NCBI RefSeq assembly: GCF_900169525.1
Contig: NZ_LT821239.1
Span: 1,014,708-1,078,707 of the forward strand
Direction: 5' to 3'
DNA length: 64,000 nt
Source of the DNA: Corynebacterium pacaense
GTDB lineage: Bacteria; Actinomycetota; Actinomycetes; Mycobacteriales; Mycobacteriaceae
Shown: piece after piece, positions 47,335-55,054 of the stretch
Numbering within the stretch: position 1 is the first letter of the stretch
How the letters are laid out: every line of letters starts with the position of its first letter
Notes under the pieces: generated by a model
Database searches by the model: none
What the model saw: the letters and a program-made list of their open reading frames with translations, nothing else
Told to the model about the DNA's origin: nothing
Translations under genes and position numbers: made by a program

Positions 47335-48414
47335 ATGACTGTTCGAAGGATTGCGCGGTTCTGCGCACTGGGCGCCGTCACCGTCACAGCGGTGATGGGC
47401 ATGACTGCGGGCACCGCCGGAGCTGTTGGTTCCAGTGCGGGCAGCTCCACTGTCAGGGATCATCTGCTGGGGAAGACGAGCCAGGGGATTCACATCTACA
47501 ACAACACCCTGGGGAACATGGTGCTCACCGGTACCGGCGGGGACAGCGCAGGACATCAACCGGTGGGCGAGACCCTGCTTCCGGGCAGCGGCTACCACGA
47601 TTTCGAGGTCGTGTTCCGTGCGGCGAAGAAGACCACGGACTGGGCCACCTATGACCTATATGATCCCGCAGGGGTCAAGATCGGCACCGCGACACTGCAG
47701 ATGAGCGTCGATGCGATAGCTGATACCTCGGCGAAGGGAACCTTCACCGCCCTCGATGGGTCCGCCCTGCCGCTGAAGGTGTCCAGCTACAGTGATGGAT
47801 TCCAGGTCGTGAGTAATTCGAGCACGCCGATCATCGTCGACGCGCAGTCGTCGACGGCGGCGGCACTGGTTGCCAACTACTGCGACAAGGCAGGGACAGC
47901 CGCGACCTGCACCTTCAACCCGACGAGCCGGACATCTGGCAACCGCGATGCGCTGCTGGCACAGGCCTATACGCAGGCGAATAGTCCCACGTCCGGCACA
48001 GTATCTGTGACCAGCGGCTATGATGCATCCAGCTCAACGAGCTGGTCGGTGACGGTATCCGCGGACACCGAAATCGGCGGGATTTTCGACGCGGGCATCG
48101 AGGGCACGTACGGCAGGAAGGCGACATGGACGAACACCTTTGATGCAGGTGTCTCGGAGCCGGTTGCCCCCGGATACACCGGATACATCTGGGGTTCGGT
48201 CCCGGTGACCATTTATCAGGGAACGATGAACGTCAAGCTCGGAAACTCCGCGTACCAGATCGTGAATGTTTCCCTGAATACCCCCGACTCGAGCCGGGGC
48301 ATCAGCGAGTTCCGATGGGGATCGTGGCTGGGCAATGATCCCCTCAACAGCCCGGATTCTCCGCCGTCAACCGCGCAGGCGGTCAATCCATCTTCAGATA
48401 ATCGTGCACGTTGA
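47335..48414 (+). CDS. Secreted aerolysin/ETX-MTX2-like protein, paralogue 1
   Basis: 359 residues. The signal peptide is about 1-31 (RRIARFCALGAVTVTAVMG, cleavage after AGA). The mature region begins GSSAGSSTVRDHLLGKTSQG. HDFEVVFRAAKKTTDW lies mid-protein. A CX8C pair (CDKAGTAATC) probably forms a disulfide. A Ser/Thr-alternating region (SGYDASSSTSWSVTVSAD) is followed by PGYTGYIWGSVPV. The amphipathic S/T-rich hairpin and long beta-strands resemble the insertion region of aerolysin-type pore-formers. It ends NSPDSPPSTAQ. ATG 47335 follows GATGAGAGGAAG. It is the first of three tandem paralogues. The toxin fold is inferred. Confidence 0.6.
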   Translation: MTVRRIARFCALGAVTVTAVMGMTAGTAGAVGSSAGSSTVRDHLLGKTSQGIHIYNNTLGNMVLTGTGGDSAGHQPVGETLLPGSGYHDFEVVFRAAKKTTDWATYDLYDPAGVKIGTATLQMSVDAIADTSAKGTFTALDGSALPLKVSSYSDGFQVVSNSSTPIIVDAQSSTAAALVANYCDKAGTAATCTFNPTSRTSGNRDALLAQAYTQANSPTSGTVSVTSGYDASSSTSWSVTVSADTEIGGIFDAGIEGTYGRKATWTNTFDAGVSEPVAPGYTGYIWGSVPVTIYQGTMNVKLGNSAYQIVNVSLNTPDSSRGISEFRWGSWLGNDPLNSPDSPPSTAQAVNPSSDNRAR

Positions 48415-48428
48415 GTCAGGGAGAAACC

Positions 48429-49487
48429 ATGAGTATTCACGCAATTGTGCGCCGCGGCGCAGTGTGTGCCATCAGCGCAGTCGCACTGATCGGCATGACG
48501 GTGGGACCGGCGACCGCGGTCGGCTCCAGTGAGGGCAGTTCCGCTGCCAGGGACCATCTGCTGGGCAAGACCAGCAAAGGCATCCATATCTTCAATAACA
48601 CGCTCGGAAAAATGGTTCTCACCGGCACAGGTGGGGATAACGCCGGGCACCAGCCGGTGGGCGAGACGCTCCAGCCGGGAGTCGGATACCACGATTTCGA
48701 GGTGGTGTTCCGGGCAGCGAAAAAGACAACGGACTGGGCGAACTACGACCTCTACGATGCGGCGGGGAACAAGACGGGGACCGCTGTTCTCCAGATGAGC
48801 GTTGACGCCTTCGGCGATACCTCAGCAAAGGGAACCTTTACTGGCCTCAATGGCTCCGCGCTGCCGTTTACCGTCTCGGGGTACAGCAGTGGCTTCCAGG
48901 TGGTGAGCACCAGCTCGAACCCGGCTACGTACCAGGCCAATGATCCCATGGCCGCGAACATCGTCGATTCCTTCTGCAATAACCCGAGTACCACCTACAC
49001 CTGTACGTTCATCCCTGGTTCCCGGGCTCCTGCAACACAGATGAAGCTGCTGGCCACCTCCTACAACAAGCCGGGTGGAAGCAATGAGCCGAGCAGCCTG
49101 AGCATCAGCAGCGGGTACAAGGCATCCTCTTCCGACACCTGGTCTGTCTCGGGGAGCATCAAGATCGGGCTCGAGGGGGTGTTCAGCGCCGGGATCAAGA
49201 CGACCTACGGTGAGGGAACGAGCTTCGAGAACACCTTCACCGCCTCGGAGGCCATTGAAGTGGACCCCGGCTACACCGGATACATCTGGGGCAGTATTCC
49301 TGTCACCACTTTCGCCGGAACGATCCAGATCAAACTCGGCGGCTCCACGTACTCCGTGCAGCAGGTCCAGGTCAACACCCCTGATGCCTCGCGTCCGATG
49401 AGCAGTTTCCGTGCCGGTACCTGGGCAGGGGAGGACCCCCTCAACAGCCCTGACACCCCACCCGATGACGCGGTGGCACTGCCATGA
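48429..49487 (+). CDS. Secreted aerolysin/ETX-MTX2-like protein, paralogue 2
   Basis: 352 residues, the closest relative of paralogue 1. The blocks SSAARDHLLGKTSKGIHIFN, GYHDFEVVFRAAKKTTDW and PGYTGYIWGSIPV are nearly unchanged. The signal peptide is about 1-30 (GAVCAISAVALIGMTVG, cleavage near ATA). The CX8C pair is CNNPSTTYTC. The presumed insertion hairpin (SSDTWSVSGSIKIGLEGVF) differs most from its neighbour. Just 14 bp separate it from paralogue 1, and 46 bp from paralogue 3, so one transcript is likely. ATG 48429 with GGGAGAAACC is preferred to 48411. The C-terminus again has NSPDTPP. Confidence 0.6.
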   Translation: MSIHAIVRRGAVCAISAVALIGMTVGPATAVGSSEGSSAARDHLLGKTSKGIHIFNNTLGKMVLTGTGGDNAGHQPVGETLQPGVGYHDFEVVFRAAKKTTDWANYDLYDAAGNKTGTAVLQMSVDAFGDTSAKGTFTGLNGSALPFTVSGYSSGFQVVSTSSNPATYQANDPMAANIVDSFCNNPSTTYTCTFIPGSRAPATQMKLLATSYNKPGGSNEPSSLSISSGYKASSSDTWSVSGSIKIGLEGVFSAGIKTTYGEGTSFENTFTASEAIEVDPGYTGYIWGSIPVTTFAGTIQIKLGGSTYSVQQVQVNTPDASRPMSSFRAGTWAGEDPLNSPDTPPDDAVALP

Positions 49488-49533
49488 TTCGGCTCCATCT
49501 CAACACAACAACGATCCTCGAGGAGAATCAGCA

Positions 49534-50583
49534 ATGAAAAGCATCACACGGGGAAAGCTGGCGGCCTCAATCGCGACAGCCGGGATCATAATACAGCTGG
49601 CGGCACCCGCCGTCGCAGCCCCGGTTCTCTCCAGCGACCTTGTCCAAGGCTCGTCGAGTTCATCGGGCGGTGGCCTTGAAGGGATTCCCAAGTCGAGCCT
49701 GAGCATTCCGCTCTACAACAACAGCCCCTATGTGATGGTGCTTCGCAGTGTCAGCGGCGATAACGCCGGTGTGCCGCAGCCCGGAACCATTCTGGATCCC
49801 GGCCAGGGATATCAGGACTTTGAGGTGGTGTTCCGAGCTGCGAAGACAACCACGGTCACCGCTGTCTATGACCTCGTCGACACCACCGGCATCAACCGGG
49901 GAAGCGCCACGATCAAGTTGTCGGTGAACGCCATGGGTGCACGCTCGGTCAGCTCCTCCTACAGTGCGGGGGTCGGACTTCAATCCAATTATGTCGGCAA
50001 TGGCGCCTGGGAGGTGGAGAGCTCCACGCACACGGAGCAGACAATCGACGCCACCGATGCCCAGGCGGCGACCCTCGTGCAACGGTTCTGCACCAGTACG
50101 AACAATTCGGCGAGCTGCGCCTTCAAAGTCAACACAAAGGCCCCTTCAACCCAGGAAAAACTGCTGGCGTCGGGATATATGCTCCCCGGAGACGGCGAAT
50201 CCGGGAGTGTCTCCCTGTCGAGCGGATATGAATCGGAGGTGAGCGTGACCACGGGAACCAGTGTGAGCGCAGGGTTGAAGCTCGGAGATATTCTCTCGGC
50301 CTCGATATCGGAGGACCACGAATCCGAGCTGTCCTTTTCTGAAGTGTTTCATGCAGAGCAGGAGGTGACGGTGGCGCCGGGGGACACCGGCTACATATGG
50401 GGAGCTGTCCCGATGATCACCTACACCGGAGCAATGACGATCAACGTCGGCAACACCACGTGGACGATCAACAACTTCGCGGTCAATAGTCCCGACATCC
50501 ACACTCCGCTTTCTCGCTTCACCACCACGACCTATCACGGTGACTACCCGATCGGGCGTCCGGATTCCCCGCCCGCCTCATGA
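49534..50583 (+). CDS. Secreted aerolysin/ETX-MTX2-like protein, paralogue 3 (divergent)
   Basis: 349 residues. The signal peptide is about 1-28 (KLAASIATAGIIIQLAAPAVA). A Ser/Gly-rich linker (GSSSSSGGGLEG) replaces the start found in the other two. Shared blocks are GYQDFEVVFRAAKTTT, the CX8C pair (CTSTNNSASC), PGDTGYIWGAVPM and the end RPDSPPAS. The central hairpin is more acidic (SISEDHESELSFSEVFH). Divergence from the close pair suggests an older duplication and perhaps a distinct subunit. ATG 49534 follows CTCGAGGAGAATC. Function unknown; a multi-component pore is one possibility. Confidence 0.58.
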   Translation: MKSITRGKLAASIATAGIIIQLAAPAVAAPVLSSDLVQGSSSSSGGGLEGIPKSSLSIPLYNNSPYVMVLRSVSGDNAGVPQPGTILDPGQGYQDFEVVFRAAKTTTVTAVYDLVDTTGINRGSATIKLSVNAMGARSVSSSYSAGVGLQSNYVGNGAWEVESSTHTEQTIDATDAQAATLVQRFCTSTNNSASCAFKVNTKAPSTQEKLLASGYMLPGDGESGSVSLSSGYESEVSVTTGTSVSAGLKLGDILSASISEDHESELSFSEVFHAEQEVTVAPGDTGYIWGAVPMITYTGAMTINVGNTTWTINNFAVNSPDIHTPLSRFTTTTYHGDYPIGRPDSPPAS

Positions 50584-50630
50584 TCCGATCCCCTGCAACA
50601 ATGCGCTGAACACCGCCACGGCCGACCGGA

Positions 50631-51830
50631 TCAACCCCCGGCGCCCCGACGGCGGAGACGTCCGCTGGAGGTGAGATTGATCAGCAGGGACATCAGCACA
50701 CCGGCGACAAGGGCCCAGAATGCGGCACCGATTCCGGCGAACACCGCCCCCGAGGCCGCGACCAGGAAGGTCACCACCACCGGCAACCGCAATTGCGTTT
50801 CGGCCCAGGCGCCCTGCACGGCACCGCCGAAGGCACCCAGCAGAGCGACGCCCGCGACCGCCGCCAGCAGCCCAGCGGGTGCGGCACCGGCAAGCGTGAC
50901 CACGGCCGCGGCTGACACGGCGAGCACGATGTAGCTGGCCCCGCACCACACGGCGTTGAGCCAGCGGCGTTCCGCGGCGACCCCGGTCTCCGGTGCGGCG
51001 GCGAGGGCCGCGGAGATCGCCGCGAGGTTCACCGAGTTGCCGCCGAAGGGTGCGGCGAGCAGGCTGCCCACCCCGGTGGTCACCAGCGAGTCGCGCCAGG
51101 GGGCCTGATAGCCGTAGCTGCGCAGCACCGCAACACCCGGAAGATTCTGCGATGCCATGGTCACCACATAAAGAGGCAGGGCGATGCCCACGATGGCGCC
51201 GAGGCTAAACGTCGGTGCGGTGAGCTCGATCGAGGGCACCATGTCGCCGGCGTGAACCTGCGCCCCGGAGGACGCCAGGTGAACGCCCACCACCATCCCC
51301 GTGGCGAGGAAGGCCAGGGGAACCGCCCATTTCGGCAGGAGGACAATCCCCAGCAGCCAGACGATCAGTACCGGGGCGACCGCCGCAGGGGATTCCTCGA
51401 GCCCCGTCACGGCGCGCAGACACAGCGGGAAGAGCACGCCGGCGAGCATCGCCTGGGCGATAGGTGCGGGGATGGCGGAGGCCAGACGTCCGAGGGCGGG
51501 CCATAGACCGGAGAGCAGGAGGAGGACGGCGCAGATGATGAATGCACCCACCGCGTCACCGAAACCGCTTGCCGACGCCCCGGCCGTACCGAGCACCGCT
51601 CCACCCGGGGTGGACCACGCCGTGGTCACCGGGACACGGTGACGCAGTGCCAACCAGAGCGTCGATAAGCCGACCACGACACACAGGGCGAGCAGGCCGC
51701 TGGCCGCCTGGCCGTCGGAGGCACCGACGGCGCGCAGGCCGGTGAGGATCACCACGAAGGAACTGGTGAATCCGACGATTGCGGTGACGATACCGGCTGC
51801 GGCCGATGCGGCGGTGGATGACTGGTTCAC
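50631..51830 (-). CDS. BenE-family transporter (benzoate/H+ symporter type)
   Basis: 399 residues with about 11-12 hydrophobic segments. Typical BenE blocks are VPVTTAWSTPGGAVL, IPAPIAQAMLAGVLF, and YGYQAPWRDSLVTTGVGSLLAAPFGGNSVNLAAISAAL. These carriers import benzoate or related aromatic acids with protons. No benzoate-degradation genes are near, so the substrate is open. GTG 51830 is used because GGAGAGCATC lies just upstream and the sequence VNQSSTAAS starts the family. A longer open frame runs back through tRNA-Arg and is not real. Confidence 0.88.
   Translation of the reverse strand: MNQSSTAASAAAGIVTAIVGFTSSFVVILTGLRAVGASDGQAASGLLALCVVVGLSTLWLALRHRVPVTTAWSTPGGAVLGTAGASASGFGDAVGAFIICAVLLLLSGLWPALGRLASAIPAPIAQAMLAGVLFPLCLRAVTGLEESPAAVAPVLIVWLLGIVLLPKWAVPLAFLATGMVVGVHLASSGAQVHAGDMVPSIELTAPTFSLGAIVGIALPLYVVTMASQNLPGVAVLRSYGYQAPWRDSLVTTGVGSLLAAPFGGNSVNLAAISAALAAAPETGVAAERRWLNAVWCGASYIVLAVSAAAVVTLAGAAPAGLLAAVAGVALLGAFGGAVQGAWAETQLRLPVVVTFLVAASGAVFAGIGAAFWALVAGVLMSLLINLTSSGRLRRRGAGG
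51659..51670 (+). repeat. Dispersed 12-mer GCGTCGATAAGC, copy 6
   Basis: Inside the BenE-type transporter gene. Confidence 0.75.
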
Positions 51831-51895
51831 GGTTGATGCTCTCCAGGATCCAGCGCAGGAATGTCTGTCCTGCGACCTTGAAAAATTCGGATGGG

Positions 51896-51968
51896 TGCCC
51901 CCGATTGGATTCGAACCAACGACCATCGGATTAGAAGTCCGGTGCTCTATCCACTGAGCTACGGGGGC
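51896..51968 (-). tRNA. tRNA-Arg (anticodon UCU)
   Basis: 73 nt on the minus strand. The acceptor stem is GCCCCCG/CGGGGGC with discriminator A, the D-arm is TAGCTCAGTGGATAGAGCA, and the anticodon loop CTTCTAA carries UCU. The T-arm is GTTGGTTCGAATCCAAT. CCA is not encoded. It lies between the BenE-type gene and the divergent copper/oxidase assembly gene. Confidence 0.96.
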
Positions 51969-52111
51969 CGGGACGGCTCCGCCGGCAACGGCTTTCAGCA
52001 CCGCGCCAACAACTATCGTCCGATTGGGAACTTTACCGTACACCCGGGTTGGGCTGCCAAATCGATCCGCCAACTATGGTTGCACCGGTGCCGGGAGTTA
52101 GATTAGGGGGC

Positions 52112-54250
52112 ATGGATGAGCAGGCCGAAGTCGGAAGCCCGGGTGGCGGATCCGTGCCGATTCAAAAAACGGTGCCGGATCAGGAACGCAACGATGGCTC
52201 GACGGTGCGGCCCACCTGGCCCTTGTACCTCCTGTTCCTTCTTGTCGCGGGTACGGTCGGGGCGTGGATATCCTGGGGTTTTCTCTCCGGTTCCCTGGCG
52301 GCCCTGGGCATCCCCTACCCGGGCGCCTTCACCACGATCAGCCTGCCGTTCTTCCGGGCCGTGGGCTGGATGCTCGCGGCCCTGTCCGCGGGCAGCTTTC
52401 TGGCCTCCACCTTCCTCATCGGACCCCGCACCGTCGACGGGCACAATGACCTCCGTCGTGCCGCCCTCAACGCCGACGGCAGCATCGCGGCCAGGACCGG
52501 TGCGGTGGCGGCGGTCTGCTTCGGACTCATCGCACTGCTGATGATTCCGCTGGTCTTCTCCGATGTCTCCGGCCAACCCTTCTCCGTGGCGGTCCAACCG
52601 GCATCGTGGCCCATCGGCCTGGAGCAGCTCGCCGTTGCCAGGGCCTGGTTGTGGAGCGCGGTGTTCGCCTTCATCGTGGGACTGCCCGGCCTGTTGAGCA
52701 GGCACTGGATCACCCAGCCCCTGCTGCTTGTCGGATCCTTCTTCATGGTTGTCCCGCTGGGCCTGGAGGGTCACTCCGCGTCCGGTGGTGACCACGACTA
52801 CGGGACGAACTCCCTGCTCTGGCACCTGGTGTTCATGCTGCTGTGGGTCGGTGGGCTCATGGCACTGATCGCGCACTGCCGTCGACTCGGCCCCAACCTC
52901 GATCTCGCGGTCAGCCGCTACTCGAAGATCGCGTCCTTCGCCCTCTTCGGAATGGCGATGTCCGGAGTGATCAACGCCGCGGTCCGGATCCAGTGGTCGG
53001 ACTGGTTCACCACCACCTACGGTCTGCTCGTCGTCACCAAGATGGCCGGGGTCATCGTCCTCGCCGGCCTCGGTCTGCTGCACCGCGTACTCACCCTGCC
53101 CAGGATCGCGAGGGACCCATCCAACTCCCGGCTCTTCGCGCGACTGGCGATCGTGGAGGTGCTGGTAATGGCCGCGGTCACCGGAATCGCGATCTCGATG
53201 GGACGCACCCCTCCACCGCCACCGCGCAACCCGGATCTGTCGGTGATGGCCATTGAGATCGGATACGCCCTGGAGAAGCAGCCGACCCTGTCCAATGTCT
53301 TCACCATGTGGCGCTTCGACATCGCGCTGGGAACCATCGCCATCCTCCTCGCCGCGGCCTATCTCCGCGGCCTCTACCTCCTGCACCGCAGGGGCAAACG
53401 ATGGAGCCACCTGCGCACCTTCTGGTGGATGCTGGGCTGTTTCACCCTGGCGGTGACGGTCTCCTCGGGTATCGGTATGAACATGCCCGCGACCTTCTCC
53501 ATGCACATGGTCGCCCACATGATCCTGTCCATGGTCGTGCCGGTGTTCCTGGTTCTGGGTGCACCGCTCAACCTCATCCTGGAGGCCGTCGATCCGGGGG
53601 AGCCCGGGCGGCCCGGCCCCCATGAATGGGTACTGGCGATGGTCAACAACCCCCTGATGAACTTCATCATGCATCCCGCGGTGAACACCGTCCAGTTCAT
53701 CCTCATCTTCTATTTCCTCTACCTCACCCCGCTCTACGAGCTCATGGTCTCCGAGCACGCCGGGCACCTGATCATGAACTTCGTGTTCGTGATCTCCGGA
53801 TACGTCTACTACTGGGAGATGATCGGCCCGGACATCAAACCCGTCGAGCGGACACACATCTCCCGGCTCGCCTGGCTGGTCTTCTCCATGCCCTTCCATC
53901 TCTTCTTCGGCGTCTACCTGATGCAGCTGAGGGATATCCTGGCCGAGGACTTCTACCTCAGACTGGATCTGCCCTGGGAGGTCGATCTCGCCTATGATCA
54001 GCTCGTCGGTGGCGGCATCGCGTGGGCATCGGGGTCCTTCCCGCTGATCATCGTCTTCGGCTATCTGTTCCGGGGCTGGTTCAAGGAGGAACGCGTCAAG
54101 GAGCACGCCTATGAGAAGCGGGCCGCTGAAACCGATGACATTGATATGACGGAGTACAACGAGATGCTCTCCAGGATCAACCAGGGGCACGACCCCCAGG
54201 AGGACTACTTCAACTCCGAGTTCGGGCCACCGGGGTCCGGCAAGGATTAG
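52112..54250 (+). CDS. CopD-CtaG fusion membrane protein (copper handling / cytochrome oxidase assembly)
   Basis: 712 residues with two membrane domains. The first (about 25-390) has about nine hydrophobic segments and CopD-like features (EGHSASGGDHDYGTNSLLWH with clustered His). The second (about 400-690) is Caa3_CtaG-like, with NMPATFSMHMVAHMILSM, MHPAVNTVQFILIFYF and SEHAGHLIMNFVFVISGY. The Met/His-rich segments suggest copper ligands. It probably moves copper across the membrane for cytochrome c oxidase maturation. ATG 52112 is chosen over 52049 because the latter overlaps the tRNA promoter zone. The C-terminal 60 residues are charged and cytoplasmic. Confidence 0.88.
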   Translation: MDEQAEVGSPGGGSVPIQKTVPDQERNDGSTVRPTWPLYLLFLLVAGTVGAWISWGFLSGSLAALGIPYPGAFTTISLPFFRAVGWMLAALSAGSFLASTFLIGPRTVDGHNDLRRAALNADGSIAARTGAVAAVCFGLIALLMIPLVFSDVSGQPFSVAVQPASWPIGLEQLAVARAWLWSAVFAFIVGLPGLLSRHWITQPLLLVGSFFMVVPLGLEGHSASGGDHDYGTNSLLWHLVFMLLWVGGLMALIAHCRRLGPNLDLAVSRYSKIASFALFGMAMSGVINAAVRIQWSDWFTTTYGLLVVTKMAGVIVLAGLGLLHRVLTLPRIARDPSNSRLFARLAIVEVLVMAAVTGIAISMGRTPPPPPRNPDLSVMAIEIGYALEKQPTLSNVFTMWRFDIALGTIAILLAAAYLRGLYLLHRRGKRWSHLRTFWWMLGCFTLAVTVSSGIGMNMPATFSMHMVAHMILSMVVPVFLVLGAPLNLILEAVDPGEPGRPGPHEWVLAMVNNPLMNFIMHPAVNTVQFILIFYFLYLTPLYELMVSEHAGHLIMNFVFVISGYVYYWEMIGPDIKPVERTHISRLAWLVFSMPFHLFFGVYLMQLRDILAEDFYLRLDLPWEVDLAYDQLVGGGIAWASGSFPLIIVFGYLFRGWFKEERVKEHAYEKRAAETDDIDMTEYNEMLSRINQGHDPQEDYFNSEFGPPGSGKD

Positions 54251-54420
54251 GCCCTCTCCCGGCGGGCGCGGTCAAGCGGCCACTGTCGGATCACCGCCGA
54301 TCTGTGGATGGAGTGGAACCATCCACAGAACGGCGGTGGTGCTGTTTTACGGCAACCGGATTTCCTGTCACACTTCGCGGTGAACGACCATCCACAACGA
54401 AGAAGGGCCAAGGACATCCC

Positions 54421-54963
54421 ATGCAGAACAACCCGATCACCATCACCGGCAGAATCACCCACGATCCGATCTTCGATAAGGCGAAGGGGCACGGCGTGCT
54501 GAAGCTGCGCGTCGCCTCCTCCCGTTCCTATTACAAGGGCGATACCTGGCACAACATCGACCAGCTCTACATCGATGTGGAGGCCTGGGGCAGACTCGCC
54601 GTCAACGCCCACCAGTCGCTGGTGCGGGGCCTGCCGATCATCGCGCACGGCGTGCTCTACCTCAGCCAGTGGACAAGCGAGAACAACGAGCGGCGCAGTG
54701 CCGTCCGGCTGCGGGCCATCAACCTCGGCATCGACATGAACCAGCACATCCTCGGTTTCCGGGAGACCAGGGAGAGCACGCTCAAAATGCCCGACGGCGT
54801 CACCGTCCCGGAGGATCGCTTCGATGACTATCTGCCCGAGGAGGGGGAGGGGGATACCGGCCCCGGGAGGGACACCGGAGAAGATTCCGGGCATGAGGCC
54901 GGACAGGCCAGGGAGCTGGCACCGCTGGGTGCGGCGGGACAGTCCGAGAATCCCCCTTACTAG
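54421..54963 (+). CDS. Single-stranded DNA-binding protein (OB fold), secondary SSB
   Basis: 180 residues. The N-terminal OB fold (1-105) has NPITITGRITHDPIF, VLKLRVASSRSYYKGD, and LYIDVEAWGRLAVNAHQSLVRG. A disordered acidic tail follows. The end (SENPPY) lacks the D-D-I-P-F tip of housekeeping SSBs, so this is probably a second SSB paralogue rather than the main replicative one. ATG 54421 is preceded by AGAAGGGCCAAGG. It is followed 91 bp later by ettA, in the same direction. Confidence 0.88.
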   Translation: MQNNPITITGRITHDPIFDKAKGHGVLKLRVASSRSYYKGDTWHNIDQLYIDVEAWGRLAVNAHQSLVRGLPIIAHGVLYLSQWTSENNERRSAVRLRAINLGIDMNQHILGFRETRESTLKMPDGVTVPEDRFDDYLPEEGEGDTGPGRDTGEDSGHEAGQARELAPLGAAGQSENPPY

Positions 54964-55054
54964 GACCGCGCCCACGGGTCCCCATTCTGAACCTGCTCAT
55001 GTACCCTTTAAGCCTGAAGTCACTATCACGCAATTTCGCATTTAAGGGGATACA

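Noticed and set aside
51831-52073. N-terminal extension of the BenE-type protein (reads PVAQWIEHRTSNPMVVGSN)
   Set aside because: It is the translation of tRNA-Arg on the minus strand, a common false extension; the real start is GTG 51830 with a ribosome binding site.
52103-54190. Long minus-strand frame (695 codons) opposite the CopD-CtaG gene
   Set aside because: Rich in His, Glu, Gly and Arg without domains; typical antisense shadow of a high-GC membrane protein gene.
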